From positions 113,319 through 177,318 of IMG/VR virus record IMGVR_UViG_3300028800_000059: a DNA stretch of 64,000 bases. One strand, 5' to 3'. The notes below the pieces were generated by a model. That model saw nothing but the letters and a program-made list of their open reading frames with translations. It searched no databases and was not told where the DNA came from. The stretch comes from a virus. The translations under genes were made by a program, and so were the position numbers. Shown in pieces: positions 7,983 through 16,555 of this stretch (the stretch's first letter is position 1; every line of letters begins with the position of its first letter).

Positions 7983-9707
7983 TTACACCTTTGTCATTTG
8001 AGAAAATTCATTTTTCGTTTCGAATTTAATAGCCGATCTAAATTTATCAAACAGAATATCCGTATGATGACTGATGATGAAAATATTCACTTCTTCACCA
8101 AATTTTTGAATGATTTTCAAAAGCGCATCCGTGCCTTCCGGGTCCAGAGATGAATCAAAAACTTCATCCATAATCAATAGATTCGTTGACACTGAATTTT
8201 TCAATTTGGCAATTGCTCGCCATGTGAACAAAAGAGCCAGATCAATGCGTTGTTTCTGTCCTTCTGAAAAACTTTCGTAAGTAAAATCGTCGCGGTGGCG
8301 ACTCTTGATTTTTTCATTGAAATTTTCATCCAGCGTGAAATTAGCATAGAAATCCATGTCATCCAGATATTTGTTGACCAACTTATTGATCACTGGAATA
8401 TATTGCTTGATGATTTTTGTCTTCGGCCCATCATCCGACAAAAGATCAACCATGGCCTCATGATAGGAACGCTCATATATCATTTCAGTTCTATCAGCAT
8501 CCAAGGCAGTTAAATCCTTGATGGCATCATCTAATTGAGTTTGATAATCCTGGCCAGTGACAGGAGAGGCCCCTTTTAGGACACTGTTTTCATCTTGGAG
8601 TTTTTTGATATATTTTTCAATGGAATTGATTTGTTCATCAATCTTAGCCACTGATTTTTCATATTGAAGAATTTCACTCAAAACCTTGGCAATTTCAGAT
8701 CGGCGTTGTGTAAATTTGCCTAGATCGCTTTTAAGTTTGTCTCGACCTACTTCATATTTGTTCAACTTAATTTTTAAATCTTGGGTTGATTCCATTTTCT
8801 TGATGGGTGGAATTTCCTGTAAACAAGTCGGGCAGTTATCATTGTCTCGATAAAATTTCAATTGTTCTTTGTAAGTTTCAATGTTGTGGTCAAATTTTCC
8901 ACGATACCCTAACATGGCCTCAATTTTGTCGCTGTTTTCTTTTTGATCCAATATCGAATCTTTTAGAATTTTTATGTTATCAAGTTTGATTTGGCGATTA
9001 TCAGCCAGGGCAGCGGCTTCGATATCGTGCTTATCAATTTCTTCCTGGTTCTTATCGATCTTGGATTGATTGGAGATTTTCATATCCGCCAAATGCTGTT
9101 TCAGTAGACGAATTTTTTCATCCAAGAAACTCTTGGCCTTGCTATTATTTTCCAGAAGTTCTTTCAGAGCAATCAACTTCTGTTTGACCAACAAATTCAT
9201 TGGCGCAAAAATTTGAATGTCCAAAATATCTTCAATGATGCCACGGCGTGCGCCAGTCGTCAATCTCATAAATGCCGAGGCGCCTTTGGCCGAACCAAGA
9301 ATGACAATTTGATCGAAAGTCTTCTTCGACATTTTCAAGATAGACTTTTCCAGGTAATCTTGATAATCGCCTATCTTTGCATCTTGTTTGACAAGCACCC
9401 CGTTTTTCCAAATCTCAAAAACAGCAGGCTTCAATCCTCGAATGATTTTGTATTTGTTAGTGCCAATGGAAAATTCCAACTCAACCACTAGTTCTTTTTG
9501 GTTGATCGAATTGATTAGCTGTGGCAGATTGATATTACGGAAAGGCTTCTTCCATAGAGCAAAATCAATGGCGTCTAAAATTTGTGATTTGCCATGCCCA
9601 TTCTTTCCAACAATCAGAGTCGTGGAACTCTTATCCAAAACAATTTCAGTAAATGAATTGCCTGTGTTTAGGAGATTTTTCCACCGTACCACATGAAATT
9701 TTATCAT
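7983..9707 (-). CDS. 46: recombination nuclease subunit, Rad50/SbcC-like (T4 gp46)
   Basis: A 574-residue SMC-type ATPase: Walker A GKNGHGKS (34-41), coiled-coil arms, a zinc hook CPTC (292-295), the ABC signature in SEGQKQR near the C-terminus, and Walker B LLIMDE followed by a D-loop (SSLD). With gp47 it forms the nuclease that resects DNA ends for recombination-dependent replication and degrades host DNA. The length matches T4 gp46 (560). The ATG overlaps the gene 47 stop (TAATG), as expected for an obligate complex. Confidence 0.95.
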   Translation of the reverse strand: MIKFHVVRWKNLLNTGNSFTEIVLDKSSTTLIVGKNGHGKSQILDAIDFALWKKPFRNINLPQLINSINQKELVVELEFSIGTNKYKIIRGLKPAVFEIWKNGVLVKQDAKIGDYQDYLEKSILKMSKKTFDQIVILGSAKGASAFMRLTTGARRGIIEDILDIQIFAPMNLLVKQKLIALKELLENNSKAKSFLDEKIRLLKQHLADMKISNQSKIDKNQEEIDKHDIEAAALADNRQIKLDNIKILKDSILDQKENSDKIEAMLGYRGKFDHNIETYKEQLKFYRDNDNCPTCLQEIPPIKKMESTQDLKIKLNKYEVGRDKLKSDLGKFTQRRSEIAKVLSEILQYEKSVAKIDEQINSIEKYIKKLQDENSVLKGASPVTGQDYQTQLDDAIKDLTALDADRTEMIYERSYHEAMVDLLSDDGPKTKIIKQYIPVINKLVNKYLDDMDFYANFTLDENFNEKIKSRHRDDFTYESFSEGQKQRIDLALLFTWRAIAKLKNSVSTNLLIMDEVFDSSLDPEGTDALLKIIQKFGEEVNIFIISHHTDILFDKFRSAIKFETKNEFSQMTKV

Positions 9708-10798
9708 TATGCCGACTCCAATGCCAAGGCATCCGAATGAATTTTACGCATCAGAGATTTTAGTTTCTGTGGGTCTAATTCCGTCGGACAAGTTGCGTCA
9801 ATGGTTTCTTCCAATATTGTAACAATGTCTGATGATTTTTCGATCCCTTCTGTGGTGACTGAACCAGATGAATTTGAAGAAGGAGAATTATCAATATATT
9901 TTTCAACGATTGAAACATCGGCAACTCCAGCCTTGTATAGTGAATCTAAAAACACATCAAACCAATCGGGATGTTCCTTTTCGACAACCACAATTTTTAC
10001 GTAACAATTTTTAGTATAAGAAAAATCCAACTTATTCAAATTTTCCAATGTCTCTTTTCTGTCGTCATATACAATTTTGTGGAACATTCGATAGGGATTT
10101 TTGATGAACTGTAAATCCAATGTGTCGGTATCCAATACATGAAAGCCACGTGGATCATTCCAATCAGCCCAAGTAATCTCATAGGGATTTCCTAGATATG
10201 TGACAAGGCCATCCGTGGATCGATGATGAAAATGTCCACTTAGTACCATATCGAATTTATCAAACCATTTTCTTGGAGTAATTCCAGTGTGACAAAAATT
10301 TCCTTTGTCCATTTCGAAACCAGCTATTTCCAAATGTCCCATTACCAATCGCGCATCAGTTTCACGCAATAGCTTTTCAGTTTCTCCAATGTTTGTAGGA
10401 TTAACCCAAGGCAGCAAGATTGTTTTACGCCCATCCAGGTCTATCTCAACCGGGTCTGGATAAATTTTAACATTGGAATATTCAACGAAAATATCCTCAA
10501 TGGCATTAGGCGTATTGAATGTTTTCAAAGGACAGTCATGATTGCCTGGAATGTAGATACAATCCACTTCCATTTGTTTAAGTGGATTGCCAAATCTCTT
10601 GTGAATGGTATCCAAAATCTGGAGATTTATGAATTTGCGATGCTCGACAAAATCACCAAGGCAAGCCATTTGCTTTATGTTGTGATCCTTTAAGTAGGGA
10701 AAAAACACATTCTCATAAAACTTGAAAAAGAATTCATTGAAAATTGGCGAAGCCTGGCGCGCTCCAAAATGAAGATCGGTTATAATTGGAAGAAGCAT
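9707..10798 (-). CDS. 47: recombination nuclease subunit, Mre11/SbcD-like (T4 gp47)
   Basis: A 363-residue metallophosphoesterase with the motif series TDLHFG (near residue 7), GDFVEHR (about 48), GNHD (about 86), GHLE and SGHFHH. These supply the two-metal nuclease site. It pairs with gp46 encoded directly downstream. The start overlaps the stop of the HNH gene upstream (TAATG). The C-terminal 60 residues contain a serine-rich linker, likely between the nuclease core and the Rad50-binding segment. Confidence 0.95.
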   Translation of the reverse strand: MLLPIITDLHFGARQASPIFNEFFFKFYENVFFPYLKDHNIKQMACLGDFVEHRKFINLQILDTIHKRFGNPLKQMEVDCIYIPGNHDCPLKTFNTPNAIEDIFVEYSNVKIYPDPVEIDLDGRKTILLPWVNPTNIGETEKLLRETDARLVMGHLEIAGFEMDKGNFCHTGITPRKWFDKFDMVLSGHFHHRSTDGLVTYLGNPYEITWADWNDPRGFHVLDTDTLDLQFIKNPYRMFHKIVYDDRKETLENLNKLDFSYTKNCYVKIVVVEKEHPDWFDVFLDSLYKAGVADVSIVEKYIDNSPSSNSSGSVTTEGIEKSSDIVTILEETIDATCPTELDPQKLKSLMRKIHSDALALESA

Positions 10799-11181
10799 TA
10801 TTTCGCATCCATGAGATATTTAATACCAGATTTCAATAGCATTACACTATCCTTAAACATACCCAATGCCACATTACAATTATTGCAAAGAAATCCTCGA
10901 ACCTTATTTGTGACGTGATCGTGATCGATGACCAAATCACTATCGGTTTTGCATATGGCACATAGATTATTTTGCCCCGTCAATATTTCTGCATAGGTAT
11001 CAGGCGTCAATCCGTATCTGTATTTGATTTTATTCGTCCAATTTCTTTCCTTGATACAAGAAAAACATTTTCTAGTTTTTATGTCTCGTTTTGTTAATCC
11101 ACAATGACCACATGGGAGTCCATGGTAATATTTGGCGCCGCGGTTCTGCGCTTTTTGTAAATTACTTAATCTCTTTCGCAT
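10798..11181 (-). CDS. HNH nuclease of the recombination endonuclease VII family
   Basis: A 127-residue protein with two CxxC pairs in the N-terminal half (CGHC, CFSC) and a core CAIC ... VIDHDH ... VRGFLCNNCN that matches the zinc-bound beta-beta-alpha nuclease of T4 endonuclease VII. The core could be the phage's Holliday-junction resolvase (gene 49) or a stand-alone homing nuclease of the same fold. It lacks the long C-terminal dimer arm of T4 gp49 (157 aa). Its place directly before gene 47, overlapping it, fits either. There is no strong ribosome site. Confidence 0.75.
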   Translation of the reverse strand: MRKRLSNLQKAQNRGAKYYHGLPCGHCGLTKRDIKTRKCFSCIKERNWTNKIKYRYGLTPDTYAEILTGQNNLCAICKTDSDLVIDHDHVTNKVRGFLCNNCNVALGMFKDSVMLLKSGIKYLMDAK

Positions 11182-11250
11182 TTAACGAGAAGTGCCCTAT
11201 TACACTCAATACACGATATTCCACAAAAAATCATGTGAAATTTCAATGTC

Positions 11251-11496
11251 CTATCGACGGCTTTTTCGTTTTTCTTCTTTTCGTTGCGCTATTCTATATC
11301 CTGATGTAGAAGGTCCCTTATGATCCACTTTATCGTTGAACTCTCTTAGGTACTGATTTTGCGCCTTACCGATTTCATTCATGATATCAGTCAATTGGGA
11401 ATCGTAATTGTCACGCTGTTCAAACGGAATAGATTTGTCACGCAACTTTTCGATTAGATACATAATCTGGGTAGGCAGAAGAATATGCTTAGTCAT
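11251..11496 (-). CDS. hypothetical protein, 81 aa
   Basis: A charged, helical protein ending in a basic tail (RKEEKRKSRR). It has an excellent ribosome site (AAGGAG) and its own sigma70-like promoter at 11516-11544 that overlaps the end of gene 55. No recognised domain. The separate promoter suggests expression before or apart from gene 55. Confidence 0.6.
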   Translation of the reverse strand: MTKHILLPTQIMYLIEKLRDKSIPFEQRDNYDSQLTDIMNEIGKAQNQYLREFNDKVDHKGPSTSGYRIAQRKEEKRKSRR

Positions 11497-11515
11497 TGTT
11501 TTTACTCCTTGTCTT

Positions 11516-11544
11516 ATTATAGCGGACGCAACTAAAAATGTCTA
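11516..11544 (-). promoter_or_regulatory. sigma70-type promoter
   Basis: Read on the minus strand: -35 TAGACA (11539-11544), 17-base spacer, -10 TATAAT (11516-11521), followed 20 bases later by the ATG at 11496 with AAGGAG between. Five of six and six of six consensus matches. The -35 box overlaps the last codon of gene 55. Confidence 0.65.
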
Positions 11545-12156
11545 TCGCTTTTTCTTGTCCTTCTTTTTGGCTGCCTTTAACTTAATCACCGCAGCCTCTA
11601 ATTTTTTGGCCTTGCGTGCCTCTTCGTTTTTCTCATATACCGAAATGAATTCGGATATGTTGTCGTACACTTGTTTTGGTTTCATTCCATAATCTGCTAT
11701 GGTAGAATCATTTTCTAATCCAGATATATCATCCATGACGCCAGAATTGATTGCTGACTTATATTTCACATACATCTGTTTCTTTTCGCGCATGACACGC
11801 CGAATTGCGGCATAGTAAATGATCTGGGTGAAATAGGCAAAAGCATCGCCCTTCTTTGGATTGTAGTTGTGCCAATACATCAGACAATTTTCGACTCCAT
11901 CATGCACCATGTCCTGTTTATATTCAGGTGTATAGTCATAAAAATTAGGAGCCTTCATTAGGCCCCATCCAATCTTGGTCCATACTTGACAAAGATAATT
12001 TGGTATTGGAGGAACAGGCAACTTTTCTCGTTTAGCCTTTCGACATGCCTTCTGATAATCGATCAGAGTTTTTTCTAATACTGCCTTGTCTACATAATCT
12101 TCCTTTTTGCTTTTTCTCGGTGTCTTTGGTTTTTTTGGTGTAAAATTAACTTCCAT
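11542..12156 (-). CDS. 55: late-transcription sigma factor (T4 gp55)
   Basis: A 204-residue protein with the region-2-like core of T4 gp55 at about residues 80-130: NYNPKKGDAFAYFTQI..., then AIRR.MREKKQMYVKYK. gp55 replaces the host sigma on RNA polymerase and recognises TATAAATA. Such sites are present before many structural genes in this window. The N- and C-termini are lysine-rich. The ATG lacks a close Shine-Dalgarno sequence. Confidence 0.9.
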   Translation of the reverse strand: MEVNFTPKKPKTPRKSKKEDYVDKAVLEKTLIDYQKACRKAKREKLPVPPIPNYLCQVWTKIGWGLMKAPNFYDYTPEYKQDMVHDGVENCLMYWHNYNPKKGDAFAYFTQIIYYAAIRRVMREKKQMYVKYKSAINSGVMDDISGLENDSTIADYGMKPKQVYDNISEFISVYEKNEEARKAKKLEAAVIKLKAAKKKDKKKR

Positions 12157-12165
12157 CTTTTTTGA

Positions 12166-12193
12166 TTGACAACTCCGGGTTTTAGGATATAAT
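12166..12193 (+). promoter_or_regulatory. consensus sigma70 promoter facing rightward with no plus-strand gene
   Basis: TTGACA at 12166-12171, 16-base spacer, TATAAT at 12188-12193, both hexamers perfect. It lies in the 81-base gap between gene 55 and the next gene and points against all neighbouring genes. Any transcript would be antisense to the gene at 12238-12858. Spacer is one base shorter than ideal. Confidence 0.5.
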
Positions 12194-12237
12194 AAAGGAC
12201 CCCTTTAGACCTCCGTTATATTCCCCTGTAGGGTTTC

Positions 12238-12858
12238 TTAGTTCTTAGGCTTATCTTTGAGAGATTCGAAATGAGCATTGAAGTCTTCAAGAGAAACAAC
12301 ATTATTAGAAGCCTTGATTTCAACAATCTTTCCTTTCTCAGCATGAAGGGCCTTTTCTCTCACAAAATCCTCTTTCAGCTTATTAAATTCCTCTGATGTT
12401 GAATAATAGGCATTAGTCAATTCCTTAGAAGCCTTCTGCCATCCAAGAATGTGTGTTCCGTTGACTGGAAAATATTCACCATCATCAACTAAAACATCAA
12501 ATCTCCACCTAGTCAGAACAGGAACAATCCTGTCATCCGAAGTCATTACATAATTGATCTTCATTGGATTCTTGAACCAATAAAATTCTCCACTCTGTGG
12601 ACAGTCTGTAGGATCAATTTCTGAGGTCTGGTTTGCGAAAATAGACTTTTCTACCTTGCTCACATTACAAATGACATCATCATGTGTAATCAATCTAGTG
12701 AAAAAAAGAGTTTCGTGAACTGGTTCTTGTGGAACTTGTTGTTCTGGTAGCGAAGCAATAACTTCGGTTACCTTCTTATTCAATTCCTCTCGGGTCATGA
12801 AAGGAATCACATTATCATCAACTAAATCGTCTGTTACTGGCAGATTATCATCAAACAT
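12238..12858 (-). CDS. hypothetical protein, 206 aa
   Basis: Not recognised. The N-terminus is very acidic (DDNLPVTDDLVDDN), the middle is beta-rich with several tryptophans, and the C-terminal third is a charged helix. I chose ATG 12858 because a perfect AAGGAGG lies seven bases upstream. The frame stays open to ATGs at 12900 and 12930, and the upstream stretch contains a second DNLP, so a longer form is possible. It lies between uvsW and gene 55 in the early/middle gene block. Confidence 0.6.
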   Translation of the reverse strand: MFDDNLPVTDDLVDDNVIPFMTREELNKKVTEVIASLPEQQVPQEPVHETLFFTRLITHDDVICNVSKVEKSIFANQTSEIDPTDCPQSGEFYWFKNPMKINYVMTSDDRIVPVLTRWRFDVLVDDGEYFPVNGTHILGWQKASKELTNAYYSTSEEFNKLKEDFVREKALHAEKGKIVEIKASNNVVSLEDFNAHFESLKDKPKN

Positions 12859-12936
12859 TGTTTCCTCCTTGGGCAAATTGTCTACAAATAGTCGAGCCAT
12901 AATAAAAACACACTCCATCAGGACAGTCACATGGCA

Positions 12937-14505
12937 TCATAAATGGCTCCCCTTTAAATCGACGTTGTAAATTTTGTAAGGAAACTGTTCGCCATCATAT
13001 ATATCCACCCGTTCCAAGAAATGAGAGAGTGTATGATTAGGCGTACCAGGATTTCCTTGTTTATCATTAATTCTTAGATCATCGGTAATATCGTAAATTT
13101 TAAGTGTCTTGTCGTCTCCGAAAAGTCTAAGGCCACGGCCGATGGCCTGTCTCATTCTAATTCGACTTTTAAAGGCTGTGGCGAAAATGATATTGTGTAG
13201 ATTCTTGATGTTGATGCCCGTCGCAAATGTTCCATAGGATGCCAGGACTACACCATTTTCATCCTTTTCAATTTCGCCACGATATTTATTTCTTAGATCG
13301 GTATCAATGTCTCCATCCACATAATACAATGTACGCCAAGGTTCAAGTTTTTCTTTGAACATTTCTTCCAAAATACGTCCCTGTTTCTCCTTCAGATGAA
13401 AAAGAATCAAGGTGTTTTCTTTCATTGACAACCCAAGGTTGACAATGAAATTATTTCGAGCCTGACTGCCTACAAGAAATTTGATTTCTTGATCATATTG
13501 AACTGATTTATGTCCATTCAATCTGGCAATGTCTTTTAGTCCTTTGGCTACTGTCTGTGGATGAACTAGAACAATGCCTTTGATTTTTAGATTGGACAAT
13601 ACTTTTTGATCAATCAGGTCTTTCGTAAATACTTCTTGTATTGCCAGACCATGTAGACCTTCAATAATCCATTTATTAACCTTGTAGTCATCCAGAGTTC
13701 CTGTCATTCCTATACGATATTTTGCATTGATCATATTCGATAAAATGTATATAATGCTTTTTGCTTTGGCACCGTGGGCTTCGTCCGTAATCACATAATC
13801 AAATTGTTCCAACCATTCTTTAGATTGTGCGACGGCTGTTTGCCAGGTAGAAATTACTATATGTGCTTTGGTATTTGGGTCGCGGCCTTCATATAATCTA
13901 AAGGTGTCAGCAGTATAAAGATATGCCTTACCAGAATAATCATTGAAATCTTCATATAGTTGTTCTACTAACGTGGTAGTAGGTACAATAATCAATCCTT
14001 TTTTGCCTTCTTGTTTGTGCCATAACCATGAGACAATCAGATAGGCAATCAAACTCTTTCCACCACCAGTAGGAAATATAATAGTGCGGCGTTTATCACG
14101 AATTGCCTTGGCGAACTCTTTTATTTGATCGTCTCGAACAGTTATTTTTTCGCCTTTGGCTCCACGAATATCTAAAGACTCCACGAATGTCTTGGCCTCG
14201 GCCAATGAAAATTCAGTAGTGAGGTTCGCAGGATTTCTTTTATCATAGGTCACATTGTATCCGCGATCTTTCGCGAACTCTTCAATATGAGGAACAAGTC
14301 CCGCATACAACAAAGAAGTCTTGGCATGTAGAAGTCTGATTTTTCCGTCCCATTGCTTGGCTCTGACGCGAGGATCGAAATGCATTTTAGGAACATCGAA
14401 TGTGAAATGGTCTCTAAGTTCCATGAGAACTCCCATTTCAGCGGCCACATGTATCCAGGCTTCGTTTATTTTTGTGACGTGGATATTGTTATAATCCGTG
14501 CCCAT
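12937..14505 (-). CDS. uvsW: UvsW-type SF2 helicase
   Basis: A 522-residue helicase with motif I PTGGGKS (145-151), motif II DEAH (241-244), motif III-like GMTGTL and motif VI region RQAIGRGLR. The N-terminal 90 residues (FDPRVRAKQWDGKIRLL) match the DNA-binding domain of T4 UvsW. UvsW unwinds R-loops and branched DNA, controlling the switch from origin- to recombination-dependent replication. ATG 14505 was chosen; an in-frame TTG at 14526 is the alternative. It overlaps the end of uvsY, its functional partner. Confidence 0.93.
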   Translation of the reverse strand: MGTDYNNIHVTKINEAWIHVAAEMGVLMELRDHFTFDVPKMHFDPRVRAKQWDGKIRLLHAKTSLLYAGLVPHIEEFAKDRGYNVTYDKRNPANLTTEFSLAEAKTFVESLDIRGAKGEKITVRDDQIKEFAKAIRDKRRTIIFPTGGGKSLIAYLIVSWLWHKQEGKKGLIIVPTTTLVEQLYEDFNDYSGKAYLYTADTFRLYEGRDPNTKAHIVISTWQTAVAQSKEWLEQFDYVITDEAHGAKAKSIIYILSNMINAKYRIGMTGTLDDYKVNKWIIEGLHGLAIQEVFTKDLIDQKVLSNLKIKGIVLVHPQTVAKGLKDIARLNGHKSVQYDQEIKFLVGSQARNNFIVNLGLSMKENTLILFHLKEKQGRILEEMFKEKLEPWRTLYYVDGDIDTDLRNKYRGEIEKDENGVVLASYGTFATGINIKNLHNIIFATAFKSRIRMRQAIGRGLRLFGDDKTLKIYDITDDLRINDKQGNPGTPNHTLSHFLERVDIYDGEQFPYKIYNVDLKGSHL

Positions 14506-14935
14506 TGGTAAATTTCTGCCAATCAATAATGCTTCTTATTCCCCAATGCCTTTGGGAAATTTCCTTTATAATTCGGTCAAGACTATTCACTGCCAGATCA
14601 TGATAATCGCGCCTTATTTCTATTTTGGCGATTTCTTCATCACCATCGATAAAATCTTCGGCTTTCGGATCGGATAATTTCAATTGGAAAGGTTCCCATC
14701 CAAGCGAAGTCAATTCTTCGCGAGACAAAGCGCCTTTGACCCATTTCCATTTGTTGACGCGCAGCCGCTTTAAATCAAAAGCTGCCTTGGATGCGCCTTT
14801 TTTATGGGCAACATAATATTTCAGATATTTTGAATGAAGCTTTCCAGTACGAGTTTCTTCCCGCGCTGGCTCAGTTTCATCCAAAGATGAATCTGTTTCC
14901 CATTCTTCCAGAATGTCTTCTAGTGTTTTTATCAT
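14489..14935 (-). CDS. uvsY: UvsY-like recombination mediator
   Basis: A 148-residue protein resembling T4 UvsY (137 aa) in length and layout: N-terminal LEDILEEW, a basic middle with YSKYLKYY-type residues, and a C-terminal helix pair ending GIRSIIDWQKF, which parallels the AIKHIQDMRAF end of UvsY. UvsY loads the UvsX recombinase onto gp32-coated single strands. Placement directly before uvsW is the usual T4-like order. The start overlaps the upstream stop (ATGA). Confidence 0.8.
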   Translation of the reverse strand: MIKTLEDILEEWETDSSLDETEPAREETRTGKLHSKYLKYYVAHKKGASKAAFDLKRLRVNKWKWVKGALSREELTSLGWEPFQLKLSDPKAEDFIDGDEEIAKIEIRRDYHDLAVNSLDRIIKEISQRHWGIRSIIDWQKFTNGHGL

Positions 14936-15126
14936 GTTTTATAGATATTAACTTTGCCGTCTTTTTCTAATACAACCTGGCATCTAATATCTGGTGGATA
15001 GACCTGAAAAGTATAGACCAGTTCCGTGTCGCCAGGTTCTACCTTTCCTAATCGAACTGCCTCGGACAATAATTCCAATACTTTTTGTATGTGATAGATG
15101 GTATCTTTGTTTTCAATCAGCTTCAT
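14932..15126 (-). CDS. hypothetical protein, 64 aa
   Basis: A small acidic protein between the promoter-proximal gene and uvsY, coupled to uvsY by an ATGA overlap. It has a helical first half and a beta-like second half (TFQVYPPDIRCQVVLEKDGKVNIY). No family recognised. Part of the operon from promoter 15335-15363. Confidence 0.6.
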   Translation of the reverse strand: MKLIENKDTIYHIQKVLELLSEAVRLGKVEPGDTELVYTFQVYPPDIRCQVVLEKDGKVNIYKT

Positions 15127-15135
15127 GATTTTCTC

Positions 15136-15315
15136 TTACTTGGAATTTTTGATTTGATTGTGGAATCTCAAATGAGTCATGGAAGCCTCCAAGGCTTGAT
15201 CCCAGGTATGTCCTGTATCTACATAAACCTGTCCATCGGCAAGATATACAGTAGAATTGAAAATATCTCCTGCCTTTACAACTTCAATGGTATATAATTT
15301 AATAGCATCTGTCAT
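15136..15315 (-). CDS. small protein, 59 aa
   Basis: First gene of the uvsY-uvsW operon, with ribosome site AGAGGTGA seven bases before ATG and a consensus promoter just upstream. The predicted protein is beta-strand rich at the start (IKLYTIEVVKAGDIF..TVYLADGQVYVD) and ends in a basic helix. No family recognised. Confidence 0.6.
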   Translation of the reverse strand: MTDAIKLYTIEVVKAGDIFNSTVYLADGQVYVDTGHTWDQALEASMTHLRFHNQIKNSK

Positions 15316-15334
15316 ATTTCACCTCTAGTTGCAT

Positions 15335-15363
15335 ATTATATATTGACAACCAATAATTGTCAA
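15335..15363 (-). promoter_or_regulatory. consensus sigma70 promoter for the uvsY/uvsW operon, with overlapping palindrome
   Basis: On the minus strand TTGACA (15358-15363), 17-base spacer, TATAAT (15335-15340): a perfect host-type promoter. The -35 box is one arm of an inverted repeat TTGACAA-N7-TTGTCAA (15343-15363), which could be an operator or a chance mirror of the -35. It marks the border between late structural genes and the early/middle block. Confidence 0.8.
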
Positions 15364-15371
15364 GCGGGGAT

Positions 15372-15911
15372 TTAACTTAAAGGCTGTCCCATGCGTTCTA
15401 CTTCCAGGTAGAAATATCGAAATGTTGCGTCGCAAGTGAGCGCGGTTTCACCTGAATCAGTGGTAGTCATGTTGAATTGTGAAAGACTTGTTGGCCAGGC
15501 ATCCGTAAATCTTACTCTTACTCTAGGAGTGTTTTGATTTGAGTTGATTACCAATATCAAATCTGAGTAAAGAGTGTTTTGTTTTTCCAAAAGGAGTCTT
15601 CGTTCTTTGAAGGACGACATATTACCAACAGCCATCATCCAACTTGCTAATTCCCACCAATTCCAAATTTCTTCATCTAAAATGAAAGTAATAGTCAACG
15701 GATCGAGTGTGATTTTATTACCAGCGACCGGCCTATCAACAAAAGGAGTTAGTTGAACGGCTTCATTCAAATTCAATCCTGGCATGAATATGTTTTGGAC
15801 TGTCCAAATCATGTTTGGAAATTTGTCCAAATGAACGTTGAATTTGTTGGCCTGGAGTTGATTTAAGGACTTTGGTAGTTGTGAAAGAGCATTGTCTTTG
15901 GATGAAGTCAT
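15372..15911 (-). CDS. 3: tail completion protein, T4 gp3-like (tail-tube-fold)
   Basis: A 179-residue protein with the pattern of T4-like gp3 and related tube proteins: LDPLTITFILDE near residue 71, W..LASWM, then RVRFTDAWPTSLSQF..TTTDS and a final ATFRYFYLEV. gp3 caps the head-proximal end of the tail tube and stabilises the sheath. The assignment leans on position (between gene 23 and uvsY, the usual gp3 place) and on this pattern. A second tube-like protein, the clear gp19, is at 28448. Its ATG follows the SPRY gene stop by two bases. Confidence 0.6.
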   Translation of the reverse strand: MTSSKDNALSQLPKSLNQLQANKFNVHLDKFPNMIWTVQNIFMPGLNLNEAVQLTPFVDRPVAGNKITLDPLTITFILDEEIWNWWELASWMMAVGNMSSFKERRLLLEKQNTLYSDLILVINSNQNTPRVRVRFTDAWPTSLSQFNMTTTDSGETALTCDATFRYFYLEVERMGQPLS

Positions 15912-15913
15912 GA

Positions 15914-16552
15914 TTATCCCCAGGCACTGAAACCGGCAGGAATTGATCCATTAAATCCTGCGCCGTTCATGTTTATTGTTAAACTATTATTATCACTATC
16001 TCTAGCACCACCTTCGACAAAAAATGTGCTGCCTGACAATGCTGCATAACTAACACCGCCAACGCCGGTTGCTGGATCGGCTGAACCACCTTGATTCCAA
16101 ACAGTAGGTGCGTTGTTATTGCGCCACCAAATTAATTTGGCATCAAGATCGACGGCTACACCACCAAAATCTCCAGTTGAAAATGAAGGACCGACAATAA
16201 TACCTCCACCATTTATAAATGATAATCCATTGTTAGTAGAGCCAAGATGAATACCATATGAATCAGAACTAGCTCCACCACCGGGACATGTGCTTAAAGA
16301 TGCGCTGCCTTTGGCAATACCAACCGCAAGCAATCCAGAATTTGTCCCAACATGACATTCGAAATATTTTTTGCCGGTCGAATTGGATTTTATAGAACGA
16401 ATTGCTGATTCTGTTCCACCCAACCCATCATTAGTAAACGTCAAATTATTGTTTGACAGAATAAGATGGGAGTTTTTATCTGAGGGATTCCAAGTTGAAC
16501 TGGCTACAGCAGCAGCCGCGGCAGCATAAAAAGTAACTGGAAAAACGAACAT
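15914..16552 (-). CDS. SPRY-domain virion/adhesin protein
   Basis: A 212-residue protein. After an alanine-rich start, residues about 30-210 show the SPRY/concanavalin-like pattern: GKKYFECHV, SYGIHLG, GGVAVDLDAKLIWWRNN, and a terminal PAGFSAWG. Domains of this type occur in phage fibre and surface proteins and bind proteins or sugars. No signal peptide is expected in a phage virion protein. It sits next to a fibre-like gene outside the main tail cluster, so it may be a decoration or receptor-binding protein of the accessory island. Confidence 0.6.
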   Translation of the reverse strand: MFVFPVTFYAAAAAAVASSTWNPSDKNSHLILSNNNLTFTNDGLGGTESAIRSIKSNSTGKKYFECHVGTNSGLLAVGIAKGSASLSTCPGGGASSDSYGIHLGSTNNGLSFINGGGIIVGPSFSTGDFGGVAVDLDAKLIWWRNNNAPTVWNQGGSADPATGVGGVSYAALSGSTFFVEGGARDSDNNSLTINMNGAGFNGSIPAGFSAWG

Positions 16553-16555
16553 TTT

